From contig NZ_PEHF01000031.1 of assembly GCF_015762685.1 (NCBI RefSeq), positions 62,001 to 126,000 of the forward strand: a stretch of DNA of 64,000 bases, read 5' to 3'. Origin of the DNA: Candidatus Symbiopectobacterium sp. 'North America' (GTDB lineage Bacteria; Pseudomonadota; Gammaproteobacteria; Enterobacterales; Enterobacteriaceae). Shown in pieces: positions 9,509 to 19,103 of this stretch (positions are counted from its first letter, which is position 1; each line of letters opens with the position of its first letter). The position numbers and the translations under genes were made by a program. The notes under the pieces were generated by a model. It saw only the letters and a program-made list of their open reading frames with translations. It was not told the origin of the DNA and searched no databases.

Positions 9509-11006
9509 ATGACGCGTTTACTTGCAAGACGGCTACAACAATATGTGTTCACGGCAGTGCTGATGGGAATGGCCGCCCAAAGTTACGCCGGGAAAGCCAA
9601 TGATACGTTGGTCTATGCCTCTGACAGTGAGATAGAAAATGTCAGTCCCTATCACAATACCATGCGGGAAGGGGTGATTTTAGCCCATCTGGAGTGGAGC
9701 AACCTGGTTTACCGCGATCCGAAAACCGGTGAATACAAACCGGAACTGGCTACCGATTGGCAGTGGGAATCTCCGACTGCATTACTGATGCATTTACGCC
9801 AAGGGGTCAAATTTCACAATGGCGATAATTTCACGGCGGATGACGTCGTCTATACCTTCGAACGGACCGAATACAGACTCGGTGGTGCCGCAAAGCGTCA
9901 ACTGGATTGCGCGTACCGAAAAGGTGGATGACTATACGGTCCGCCTGCATTTAGCCAAGCCTTTCCCGGCAGCGTTGGAGTATCTGTCCGGCCCGACACC
10001 TATCTTTCCGGCGAAGTATTTCCAGAGCGTGAAGCTGGCGGGCTTTAGCCGTGCGCCGATCGGCACTGGCCCGTATAAGGTGGTGCAGGTGATCCCCGGC
10101 CAGGTGGTCACCATGGAGAAAAACCCCGATTACTTCAAAGAAAGCCCCCTTGGTCAGTCCAAGATCGGCAAGCTGAATTTCGTGGTGATCCGCGACCCGG
10201 AAACCCGTCTGGCACAGTTGATGACCGGGCAGATGGATTGGATTTGGCGCGTGCCTTCCGATCAGACTGAGGCGTTGTCTTTCATGCCGAACCTCGCCGT
10301 GAAAAGCGGTGAAACCATGCGCGTCGGCTTTGTGGCGATGAGCATTCACAGCGATTCGCCCCTTTCAGGATGTGCGCGTGCGCCAGGCGGTGAATTACGC
10401 CATCGATCGCCAAAGCATGGTGACCAATCTGGTGAAAGGCGGCAGTAAGCCGGTTTACAACGCTTGCTTCCGTGAGCAGGTGGCCTGCGATGCCAGCAAG
10501 GTGATCAATTACCCGTTTGATCCGCAAAAAGCCAAACAGCTGTTGGCGGAAGCGGGTTATCCCAACGGGTTTGATACGGATATCTGGGCCTACCGTGAGC
10601 GCGATTACGCAGAAGCGATTATCGGCTATCTGCGTCAGGTTGGCATTCGTGCTCGATTGCATTACGTGCAGTTTCCGGTGATGGCGGACGCGTTGATTTT
10701 CGGCAAAGCGCCAATGGCGTTCAATACCTGGGGCTCGTTCTCGATTAACGACGCCACCGCGTTCACCACGCCGTACTTTGGTGGCAAGGGGAATGACATC
10801 TGGAAGGATCCCGAGGTGACCAATACCTTGCTGAAGGCCGATGAAACCATCAATACCCAGGTGCCACCGCGTTGGGGCGTATCTCGTCTCAGTCCTATAT
10901 TGCGCCGTTGTTCTCATACTCAACCCACTATGCCTTTACCTCCGATCTGAATTTTCAGGATTGGCCGGATGAACTGCCGCGCTTTGCCCTGTCCAGTTGG
11001 AAGTAA
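9509..11006 (+). pseudogene. Family 5 peptide-binding protein (DppA/OppA type), three frameshifts
   Basis: From ATG 9509 a signal peptide (MTRLLARRLQQYVF to AAQSYAG) leads into a family 5 solute-binding protein: LVYASDSEIENVSPYH, GVKFHNGDNFTADDVVYTFERT. The frame shifts near 9885 (then VDDYTVRLHLAKPFPAALEYL), near 10360 (then DVRVRQAVNYAIDRQSM) and near 10875 (then SYIAPLFSYSTHYAFTSDL, ending at the TAA 11004-11006). Together the pieces make a full-length periplasmic binding protein of about 500 residues that would feed the permeases downstream. With three shifts no functional protein is expected. The substrate is probably a peptide or dipeptide-like compound, given the M20 peptidase in the operon. 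Confidence 0.88.
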
Positions 11007-11064
11007 TGCCTGCTAAGGGAGAAGCGCAGCTTCTCCCGCGTTGTGACCAAGAAGGAGCCGCATT

Positions 11065-11958
11065 ATGGCGAAGTACGTTTTTCATCGGCTGCTGGTGGCG
11101 CTGGTGAGTTTCTCTCTGTTGCACCTTTCCGGCGATCTGGCAGCAGCGATTGCCGGACCTGAAGCCACGGCAGAGGTGATTGCGCAGATTCGCGTTCGAT
11201 ACGGGTTGGATCAGCCACTTGTCACGCAGTTTGGTCATTGGCTCTGGGCTGCGCTGCATCTAGATTTCGGGCGTTCTTTCTATTTTGAACACACCGTGAT
11301 GGAGCTGGTCGGGCAGCGTATGCCGGTCACCCTGAAATTGGGGGCGGTTTCTTTGCTGCTGCCGCTGCTGGTGGCGATTCCGCTCGGCGTATTCGCGGCT
11401 GTGTTCCGTGATTCCTGGGTCGATCGCAGTGCCGTTATGACGGCGGTGCTCGGGCAGGCAATGCCCAATTTTTGGTTTGCGCTGCTGCTGATCCTGATTT
11501 TTGCCGTGGGGCTAAAGTGGCTGCCGGTCGCTGGCAACGCTACCTGGCAACACTTTGTTCTGCCCGCCATTGCGCTGGGCTACTACGCCATGCCCTCCCT
11601 GATGCGGCTTACCCGCTCCGGTATGCTGGACGTGTTGAACGCTGACTATATCCGCACCGCGCGCGCCAAGGGACTGAGTGGTTTTCACGTCATCGTCAAA
11701 CACAGTTTGAGCAATGCCATTATTCCCGTGGTCGCGCTGGCGATGGTGGAACTGGGCTTTATGTTGGGCGGCTCGGTGGTGATTGAATCGGTGTTTGCAT
11801 TGCAAGGCTTAGGGCAATTGGCGTGGGATTCCATCTCCCGCAATGACTTCCCGGTGGTGCAGGCCATCGTACTGATTATCGCGGTGTTCTATATCGTTCT
11901 CACCTTTCTGGCGGATGTGCTCAATGCGGCGCTCGATCCGCGCTTACGGGCGCGCTAG
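11065..11958 (+). CDS. ABC peptide transporter permease, DppB/OppB type
   Basis: 297 residues with the inner-membrane permease fold: the MPVTLKLGAVSLLLPLLVAIPLGVFAAV helix, the EAA loop DYIRTARAKGLSGFHVIVKHSLSNAIIPV that contacts the ATPase, and the GGSVVIESVFALQGLGQL segment. The first helix is short (RLLVALVSFSLLHLSGD); family members usually have about ten more residues there, so a small in-frame loss is possible. AAGGAG precedes the ATG. It is the only gene of the five transporter genes with no obvious frame break, but its partners are broken. Confidence 0.85.
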   Translation: MAKYVFHRLLVALVSFSLLHLSGDLAAAIAGPEATAEVIAQIRVRYGLDQPLVTQFGHWLWAALHLDFGRSFYFEHTVMELVGQRMPVTLKLGAVSLLLPLLVAIPLGVFAAVFRDSWVDRSAVMTAVLGQAMPNFWFALLLILIFAVGLKWLPVAGNATWQHFVLPAIALGYYAMPSLMRLTRSGMLDVLNADYIRTARAKGLSGFHVIVKHSLSNAIIPVVALAMVELGFMLGGSVVIESVFALQGLGQLAWDSISRNDFPVVQAIVLIIAVFYIVLTFLADVLNAALDPRLRAR

Positions 11959-11960
11959 GA

Positions 11961-12548
11961 GTGAGCAACATGAAAGCATCTGAAAAGACATCCGCATTGT
12001 GGCTAGGACTTTTTTCGCGAGGTGGCACTGTGACAGTAACGCAAACTGAGGCTGGACAAAAGGGGTTATTACCGCAACCGGGCCCGTGGCAACGCGCTAT
12101 GCGGCGCATCCTGGGCCATCACAGCATGACGCTGGGCGTGGTGATTCTGGGCATTGTGGTGGTGCTGGCACTGTTGGCACCGTGGATAAGTCCTCACGAC
12201 CCTTATGCTCAGGATGTCAGCCGACGCCTGATCCCGCCGGTCTGGTATGAGAAGGGCAGTTGGGAGCATATCCTGGGCACCGATAAGCTGGGGCGCGACT
12301 ACTTAAGTCGCCTGCTGTTTGGTGCGCGGGTCTCATTACTTATTGGGCTGGCTGCCGCCGCACTGGCGGGCATTATTGGCATCACACTGGGTGTGATCTC
12401 TGGTTACTTCGGCGGGCGTGTGGACGCGGTGGTGAGTTATCTGCTGACGGTACGCCTCTCGATGCCGGTGATTTTGGTGGCGCTGGAGATGGCATCGCTG
12501 GTGGCTGATGGCCTGCGTGATATCACCGCTGTAGACGGGCATAACTGA
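11961..12548 (+). pseudogene. ABC peptide transporter permease, DppC/OppC type, large internal deletion
   Basis: The N-terminal half matches DppC-type permeases: LAPWISPHDPYAQD, HILGTDKLGRDYLSRLLFGARVSL and TVRLSMPVILVALEMASLV. At about 12500 it jumps to the family C-terminus (DGLRDITAVDGHN). About 100 residues expected between these points are absent, including the EAA coupling loop and the last membrane helices. The frame is kept, so the ORF is open at 195 residues where about 300 are expected. It starts three bases after the DppB-type gene and is followed closely by the ATPase gene, consistent with an operon. Function is not expected without the EAA loop. Confidence 0.85.
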
Positions 12549-12558
12549 GGAGGTTGCC

Positions 12559-13546
12559 ATGAGTCAGGATAGCTTGTTGGATGTCAAAGACCTGCGCGTC
12601 GATCTTCCCACGGTGCGGGGCACCTTGCACGCGGTGCGCGGTATTGATTTCTCGGTGCGTAAAGGCGAGATGCTGTGTCTGGTGGGCGAGTCTGGGTGCG
12701 GTAAATCCATGACGTCGCTGGCGCTGATGGGGCTACTGCCGCGTAAGGCGGTGCGCAGTGCGACGCACCTGCGCTTTAAAGGGCAAGATCTGCAAACGCT
12801 GAACAACAAACAGATGGCGGCGATCCGCGGCGATCAGATCGCCATGATCTTTCAAGAACCGATGACGTCGCTGAATCCCTCCTACACGCTGGGCGAACAG
12901 CTATGCGAGACGCTGCACGCGCACCGTAAGGTGACGCCAACCCAGGCAAGAGCGCGCGCTCTATTTAATGGAACGGGTCGGTATCCCGCAGGCTGGGGAT
13001 CGTCTGCGGCAGTATCCGCATCAACTGTCGGGAGGATTGCGCCAACGTATCATGATTGCCATGGCGCTGATGTGTGAGCCGGAGCTGATCATCGCGGATG
13101 AGCCGACCACGGCGCTGGATGTGACCATTCAGGCGCAGATCCTGCGCATGTTGCGCGAATTGCAACAGGAACTGGGTACCGCGGTGATTTTCATCACCCA
13201 CGATCTTGGCGTGGTTGCACTCATCGCCGATCGCGTGGCGGTGATGTATGCCGGCCAGATTGTTGAGACCGCGCCGGTGAAAGAACTGTTTGGGCACCCG
13301 CAACATCCCTATACCAAAGGGCTGATGTCATGCATCCCGATACGAGGAAAGACCGTTACGGGCCAATTGCTACAGGCGATCCCCGGCGTCGTGCCGAGTC
13401 TTATTGGTGCGCAGCAGGGGTGTGCGTTCCGCAATCGTTGCCCCAGCGCGCAGGCCTGTTGCAGTGAAAACCCGCCTTATGTTGCGGTGACGCCGCAGCA
13501 GCACGTGCGCTGTGTGCAGGCACAAGCCTGGGAGGATGTGGCATGA
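12559..13546 (+). pseudogene. ABC transporter ATPase, DppD/OppD type, frameshifted
   Basis: The first frame carries Walker [13 protein letters not shown] and the Q-loop IFQEPMTSLNPS. Near 12955 the frame shifts, and the second frame carries the signature [15 protein letters not shown], Walker [14 protein letters not shown], the H-loop FITHDLGVV and the Cys-rich C-terminal segment ([16 protein letters not shown]) of peptide ATPases. The nucleotide-binding domain is therefore split between Walker A and the signature motif. The gene ends four bases into the next ATPase gene (ATGA overlap). Known role: energising peptide uptake from the cytoplasmic face. Confidence 0.9.
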
Positions 13547-14424
13547 GCGAAACGGTAACAGCATTTGGCGCAGTACAACCTGCCCCCTACATTCCCGGCA
13601 ATGACGATCTGGCGTTAGAGCTTTGCGCGCTAAGCCGCGAATTTCGCCTTAATCGCGGCATGTTTGTGCGGCCCGGTATCTTTACCGCCGTCAATAACGT
13701 CTCTTTACGCGTGCGGCGCGGCGAAACCCTTGGGCTGGTGGGCGAATCCGGCTGCGGTAAAAGTACGCTGGCAAAGATGCTGCTGGGGCTGTTGCCACCA
13801 ACCTCGGGCAACGTCCTGATTGAAGGGCGTGAAATCGATGCGGGCGATCGCAAAGCGCTGGCGACCCGCATTCAACCGATTTTTCAGGACCCTTACTCCT
13901 CACTGAACCCACGTCGCACGGTGGCCGATATCGTTGAAGTCGCGCTGCGTCTGCATAACATCGGTACCCCGGAAACCCGCAAACAGCGGGTGCAGGAGAT
14001 GTTGGACTAGGTCGGGATGCCAACCCGAACCCACGGGCAGTATCCCGGCCAGCTTTCCGGCGGTCAGCGGCAGCGCGTCGCCATCGCTCGCGCGCTGATC
14101 ATGCGCCCAGCAATTCTTATCTGCGATGAGCCAACCTCGGCTCTGGATGTGTCGGTTCAGGCGCAAATCCTCAATCTGTTGATGACGCTCAAGCAGGAAC
14201 TCGGTCTGACTTATCTGTTTATCAGCCATAACCTGGCGGTGGTGGAGCATCTGGTGGATCACGTCGCCGTGATGCGCAAAGTCGTCATTGTCGAGCAGGG
14301 GACGCGCGAGCAGATTTTCGAAACGCCGAGACCCCCCTACACCCAGGCACTGCTCGCGTCGGTGTTGACGCCGGAGCCGGGGCTCGGTATTCCCGAGATT
14401 TCCTCTTATTACAGTGGATTATGA
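13543..14424 (+). pseudogene. ABC transporter ATPase, DppF/OppF type, single amber codon
   Basis: One continuous frame interrupted by a single TAG at 14008-14010, in the sequence MLD-stop-VGMP where family members have a residue such as Lys (AAG would need one change). Before it lie Walker [11 protein letters not shown] and the Q-loop IFQDPYSSLNP; after it [15 protein letters not shown], Walker [13 protein letters not shown] and FISHNLAVV. Everything else is intact, so this is a young lesion. The start overlaps the upstream ATPase gene by four bases, and the stop at 14424 overlaps a possible ATG (14421) of the peptidase gene, a sign of translational coupling. Confidence 0.9.
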
Positions 14425-14459
14425 CCCGAAAACGGCAAAATGAAGAAGGATGCAGGCAG

Positions 14460-15896
14460 ATGACGCGTGAAGAATTGATGCAAGCGGCGAGCGACTATAT
14501 GGAATCGGGTGCGTTTTTGGAAACGCTGGCGCGACGGGTAAGCTACCCAACGGAAAGCCTGGTCGCAGAGCGAGCGCCCCAGATAATGGCCTACCTGACG
14601 GAAGAGATGGTTCCTTCGCTTCAGGCATTAGGCTTTGAGTGCCGCATTGTGGATAACCCGGTCGCGGGAAAATGGCCTTTTCTGCTGGCGCGCCGTATTG
14701 AACTCGAAGCGCCCTTTACGTTATTGACGTATGGCCATGGTGATGTGGTGTTGGGCGATGAAGCTAACTGGTTGGAAGGGGTCGATCCCTGGAAAGTCAC
14801 GCCGGATGGCGATTGCTGGTATGGACGCGGTACGGCGGATAATAAGGGCCAGCACACCATCAATCTGGCTGCCTTGATGCTGGTGCTGAAAGCGAAGCAA
14901 GGGCGGCTCGGCTACAACCTGAAGCTCATTCTGGAAATGGGGGAGGAAACCGGCTCCCCCGGGCTGGAAGCACTGTGTGCACGCTACAGTGACTGGTTGG
15001 CGGCGGATTTGTTTATCGCTTCTGACGGCCCGCGCATGGTGGCCGAGCGCCCGACGCTGTTTCTGGGCTCGCGCGGGGTGTTTAACGTTGAGCTTCAGGT
15101 CAAGCTGCGTGAAAGCGCGCACCACTCTGGTAACTGGGGCGGACTGTTGGCAAACCCCGGCATTCGTCTGGCCCATGCGTTAAGCAGCATTGTGGATGCG
15201 CGTGGACGCATTCTGGTGCCGGGATTACGCCCGGCAGTATTGCCTGAGCAGGTGCGTTATCTGCTACGCGATATCGCTTTGGGGGCGGGGCCCAACGATC
15301 CGGCCATCGATCCTGACTGAAACGAGCCGGGCCTGACGGCGGCAGAGAAGCTCTACAGTTGGAATACCTTTGACGTGCTGGCCTTTACCACCGGCAATCC
15401 TGATAAACCGGCCCATGCCATTCCGCCAGTGGCGCGGGTGCACTGCCATATGCGTTACGTACCCGGCAGCGATGTGGATAATTTTCCGCGTTATTTGCGT
15501 GAACATCTGGATGCGCACGGGTTTGAAGATGTCACGATGGTTACTCCCGATCACTGCTTTACCGCGACGCGCCTCGATCCCAGCGATCCCTGGGTAGCGT
15601 GGGGCGAAGCCTCTATTGCCCGCAGTACCGGGAAAAAAGCCGCCATCCTGCCTAACTTCTGCGGCGGCCTGCCAAATGCCTGTTTTTCTGAAACCTTAGG
15701 ACTGCCGACGCTGTGGGTACCGCACTCTTACCCGGCCTGTAGCCAACACGCGCCTAATGAGCACTTGCTGCAATCGGTCGCGCAGGAGGCGTTGCAACTG
15801 ATGGCCGGTATCGGTATGTTGTGGGATCTGGCAGAGCAGGGGGCGGCAGTGTGTCGCCAGCGAGAGCAGCACGCGGCTACCGCCATCGTTGCTTGA
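14460..15896 (+). pseudogene. M20-family metallopeptidase, single opal codon
   Basis: The frame matches M20 peptidases and deacylases, two-zinc cytosolic enzymes: YGHGDVV (metal His and the following Asp), GRGTADNKGQH (bridging Asp), EMGEETGSPG (catalytic Glu pair), the AHHSG dimerisation-domain His and the late NFCGGLPNACF segment. A TGA at 15318-15320 interrupts it (DPD-stop-NEPGL), where TGG (Trp) would need one change; the same frame then runs on to 15896. Apart from this codon the gene is complete at about 478 codons. An earlier in-frame ATG at 14421 overlaps the ATPase stop. Its place at the end of the ABC operon suggests it cleaved the imported compound. Confidence 0.87.
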
Positions 15897-15986
15897 TCCT
15901 GTCGCCAACAGGATCTTTCGCCTCAGTACTCGCGCGTACCGATTTTCCGGTGCGCGCGTTGTCGTTTTTCAGCGCAAGGGGGAGCC

Positions 15987-16919
15987 ATGCACAATACCGA
16001 AATCCGTTACTTTATGGCCGTGGTGAGTACCGGTTCGCTGAGCGCCGCCAGCCAGCAACTTTTTGTAGCGGTTTCCGCGATTAGCCGCCATATCCAACGG
16101 TTGGAAAAACGTCTGGGCATGCCGCTGTTTGAGCGCAGCGCGCGCGGTATGGTGCTCAATGATGCCGGGCAAATTCTGGCAAACCATGTCAGACGCAGCA
16201 TGGCGGATATGAAGCTGGCGATCGCTGAACTGGAAGGCCTCAAGTCTCGGCAGCAAACCCCGATTCGCGTGGTGTGTACCGATGGCCTGGCGTTGAATCT
16301 GGTGCCGCTGCTGCTGGCGCGTTTTCGCCAGTTACACCCTGAAGTTAATTTCCACCTGATTGTTAGCAGCGGCCAGCAGGTGCCGGAGTGGGTGCGGCAC
16401 GGTGAAGGGGATGTGGCGATTAAGTTTAGCCTGGCAGCGGAGCCGGGGGGTGACGTCATCGCCTCGTTTCCCGCACCGGTTACCGCATTTATGCATCGAG
16501 ATCACCCGCTGGCGACGCGCGATTTCGCCTTGTCCGATCTGAATGCCTATCCGTTGGTGTTGCCGGATCAAACTGCCACCATCCGGCAACTGTTCGATCT
16601 GTGCTGCCGAATGAATAGCGTGTTTATCGAACCGGTGTTTACCAGCAACCAATTTTCTGCGGTATTTGGCTATCTGCGTAACGATCGCCATGCGATCGGT
16701 ATCTGTAGCCATTTTTCGGTGATGGGGCACATGCTCCACGACGAGCTTCATATCCGCTGCGTTAACGTCGAACCCTTAGGGCAACGCATGCTGCAAATTC
16801 AGGCCGAGATCGGGCGCCCTCGAACTGCGCTGCTGGCACGTTTTTTTCAGTTTCTCAAGCAAACGCTGACGGAAATGGACAGCCAATTGCGGCAGCGCTA
16901 TGGGATGCCTGAACATTAA
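15987..16919 (+). CDS. LysR-family transcriptional regulator
   Basis: 310 residues. An N-terminal winged helix-turn-helix (residues 1-60: GSLSAASQQLFVAVSAISRHIQRLEKRLGMPLFER, shown in part) is followed by a substrate-binding domain. It lies 90 bases after the M20 peptidase on the same strand and may have controlled the peptide-uptake operon or served as its last member. It is intact although its presumed targets are broken. AAGGGGGAG before the ATG supports the start. The effector is unknown. Confidence 0.85.
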   Translation: MHNTEIRYFMAVVSTGSLSAASQQLFVAVSAISRHIQRLEKRLGMPLFERSARGMVLNDAGQILANHVRRSMADMKLAIAELEGLKSRQQTPIRVVCTDGLALNLVPLLLARFRQLHPEVNFHLIVSSGQQVPEWVRHGEGDVAIKFSLAAEPGGDVIASFPAPVTAFMHRDHPLATRDFALSDLNAYPLVLPDQTATIRQLFDLCCRMNSVFIEPVFTSNQFSAVFGYLRNDRHAIGICSHFSVMGHMLHDELHIRCVNVEPLGQRMLQIQAEIGRPRTALLARFFQFLKQTLTEMDSQLRQRYGMPEH

Positions 16920-17133
16920 AAATTCTTGTTAATTTTATTTCTTTATTTTTTCTTTTTGTGATTTTTTTTATTCTTTATAATGTTTTTTGGTGTTGTTTGT
17001 GGTCGAAAATTGGATTAATAACGCAATTTAAATTCATCTTTAATTTGTTAGTCTTTTTTTACGGCGTGAGGATATTTCCGAAGAAATAGCCATCTCCCGT
17101 TTCCCTAATGCCACTTTATTTTAGAGCTTGATG
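16920..17133. other. AT-rich promoter region of acdS
   Basis: The stretch is rich in T runs, with long TTTTT tracts and no coding potential. It separates the LysR gene from acdS and must hold the acdS promoter. I could not pick out a clear CRP or Lrp-box site by eye. Confidence 0.4.
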
Positions 17134-18150
17134 ATGAATCTGGAGAAATTTCCCCGCTATCCGCTGACCTTCGATCCCTCTCCCATCACGCCATTGAAGC
17201 GATTGAGCGAACATCTGGGCGGTGATGTCGAACTTTATGCCAAGCGCGAAGACTGCAACAGCGGTCTGGCGTTTGGTGGCAATAAAACCCGCAAGCTGGA
17301 ATACCTGATCCCAGAAGCGTTGGAGCAAGGGTGCGACACGCTGGTCTCGATTGGTGGTATTCAGTCAAACCAAACGCGTCAGGTTACTGCCGTGGCGGCG
17401 CACCTCGGCATGAAATGCGTGCTGGTTCAAGAGAACTGGGTGAATTATGCGGATGCCGTTTACGATCGGGTCGGCAATATCGAGCTCTCGCGCATTATGG
17501 GGGCGGATGTACGCCTTGATGCCGCTGGATTCGACATCGGCATTCGTCAAAGCTGGCAGCAAGCGATGGAAGAAGCGGCCCAAAACGGCGGAAAATCGTT
17601 CCCGATCCCGGCTGGTTGCTCTGAGCATCCATTGGGTGGGTTAGGCTTTGTCGGCTTTGCTGAAGAAGTGCGTCAGCAGGAAAAAGAGCTGGGCTTTACT
17701 TTCGATTATATCGTGGTCTGTTCCGTCACCGGCAGCACCCAGGCAGGGATGGTGGTTGGCTTTGCCGCCGATGGATGCTCTCGTCGCGTTATCGGCATCG
17801 ATGCTTCTGCCAAACCAGAACAAACCAAGGCGCAGATTCTGCGTATTGCGCAAAACACGGCGAACCTGGTGGAACTGGGTCGCGAGATCACTGAAGAAGA
17901 CGTGGTGCTGGATACCCGCTACGGTGGACCGGAGTATGGTTTACCCAATGAAGGTACGCTGGAAGCGATTCGTCTGTGCGCCTGCACTGAAGGGGTATTG
18001 ACCGATTCGGTTTATGAAGGAAAATCCATGCACGGTATGATCGACATGGTGCGTCGCGGAGAGTTTCCTAAAGGTTTCAAAGTGCTGTATGCCCATTTGG
18101 GTGGTGCCCCGGCACTGAGCGCTTACAGCTATATTTTCCGTAATGGCTGA
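17134..18150 (+). CDS. acdS: ACC deaminase (1-aminocyclopropane-1-carboxylate deaminase)
   Basis: 338 residues from the ATG at 17134 ([13 protein letters not shown]), the exact length of pseudomonad AcdS. Earlier in-frame TTG and ATG codons (17128, 17131) add only Met residues. The PLP lysine is K51 in [11 protein letters not shown], and the phosphate/Ser loop is [13 protein letters not shown]. The residues that separate true ACC deaminase from D-cysteine desulfhydrase are both of the deaminase type: E295 in VYEGKSMHG and L322 in AHLGGAPAL (the desulfhydrase has Ser and Thr). The enzyme splits ACC, the plant ethylene precursor, into 2-oxobutyrate and ammonia. It is intact and flanked by a convergent Lrp-type regulator. 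This strongly suggests association with plants or plant-derived diet. Confidence 0.93.
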   Translation: MNLEKFPRYPLTFDPSPITPLKRLSEHLGGDVELYAKREDCNSGLAFGGNKTRKLEYLIPEALEQGCDTLVSIGGIQSNQTRQVTAVAAHLGMKCVLVQENWVNYADAVYDRVGNIELSRIMGADVRLDAAGFDIGIRQSWQQAMEEAAQNGGKSFPIPAGCSEHPLGGLGFVGFAEEVRQQEKELGFTFDYIVVCSVTGSTQAGMVVGFAADGCSRRVIGIDASAKPEQTKAQILRIAQNTANLVELGREITEEDVVLDTRYGGPEYGLPNEGTLEAIRLCACTEGVLTDSVYEGKSMHGMIDMVRRGEFPKGFKVLYAHLGGAPALSAYSYIFRNG

Positions 18151-18190
18151 TAGTGCTTTATCGATAGCTGGCCCGTTCGGGCCAGCGTTA

Positions 18191-18694
18191 TCAAAAAGGT
18201 AACTGCGTGGTTGAGAGCACCTGGCGTAATCCCATAAAGGAACGTATCTGCCGTACTCCGGGCAGAAATAACAACTGCTCAGCATGTAACTTATTAAAAC
18301 TTTGATTATCTTTGGTGCGGAGCATCATCATGTAATCGAATTCCCCCGTCACCACATGACATTCCATGCATCCACTGATGTTTTGTGCCGCCAGTTCAAA
18401 ATCAGCAAACGACTGGGGCGTCGAACGGTCCAACACCACGCCGATAATCACCACCATGCCTGCATTCAACGCTTCCGGGTTGAGTAGGGCGACCGTGCCT
18501 TTTATCAGTCCTGCCTGCTTTAAACGCTCTACCCGCCGTAGGCAGGCTGGCGCACTGAGATTGACTTTTTCTGCCAGCGCCACGTTGGAAAGCGAAGCAT
18601 CCTTTTGCAGCAGTTGCAGGATGGTGTAATCGAACTTATCGAGGTCAGCGGACTTTTCTTCTGCGGTGGTTGGCGATAATGTTTTTGTTTTCAT
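18191..18694 (-). CDS. acdR: Lrp/AsnC-family regulator, probable AcdR
   Basis: 167 residues: an N-terminal extension of about 18 residues, an AsnC-type helix-turn-helix (LDKFDYTILQLLQKDASLSN then ALAEKVNLSAPACLRRVERL), and a C-terminal RAM/ligand domain (GMVVIIGVVLD, CHVVTGEFDYMMMLRTKD). Lrp-type AcdR proteins activate acdS when ACC is present. In known loci acdR is usually divergent and upstream of acdS; here it is convergent and downstream, with 40 bases between the stops. That placement is unusual, but the pairing still supports the name. Confidence 0.75.
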   Translation of the reverse strand: MKTKTLSPTTAEEKSADLDKFDYTILQLLQKDASLSNVALAEKVNLSAPACLRRVERLKQAGLIKGTVALLNPEALNAGMVVIIGVVLDRSTPQSFADFELAAQNISGCMECHVVTGEFDYMMMLRTKDNQSFNKLHAEQLLFLPGVRQIRSFMGLRQVLSTTQLPF

Positions 18695-19103
18695 TATGTT
18701 GCCTTTTATTCGTCACGTATAATATAGAATGCATAACATAAAATTGCGTGTTGTCCCCGATATCGTTCAGCTAAAACCATCGATTATCATCAGTGTTGTT
18801 GAAAATGAACGATATACCCTCGCCTCAAACAATATTATTAACACATCGTATTCCCCAATAAACATAAGAAAAAACGATGTGCCTAGCGCCCTAGGGCGGA
18901 TGCTCAATAAGGTGTGGAAAAAGAGCGTGATAGAAATTCCAGATGTGGAGGGGAAAGCATGTCAGAAAGTGTTCAAATGTGACAAAAAATGCGTATTTAT
19001 CGGGTGGTCGCCTTATAATCCGCCTTTGACATTTTTCGGGCAGTCTGGTCCGAGATGAATAGTCTATCCTTGATTTTCAACAACGCATAAAAAGGAACTT
19101 CTT
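18695..19103. other. Intergenic region between acdR and the nucleoside permease
   Basis: 409 bases with no convincing gene. A 109-codon open frame (18729-19058) has no ribosome-binding site or recognisable domain. The first part must hold the acdR promoter and the end the permease promoter; AAAAGGAAC precedes the permease ATG. Confidence 0.4.

Noticed and set aside
9509..15896. Programmed frameshifting in the ABC operon
   Set aside because: Breaks are at unrelated sites without slippery sequences, and are mixed with a deletion and nonsense codons.
17131..18150. Calling the PLP enzyme D-cysteine desulfhydrase (DcyD)
   Set aside because: The two families are alike, but the diagnostic positions are Glu295 and Leu322 and the length is exactly 338, all of the ACC deaminase type.
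18729..19058. 109-codon open frame between acdR and the permease
   Set aside because: No ribosome site, no domain, overlaps expected promoters of both neighbours.
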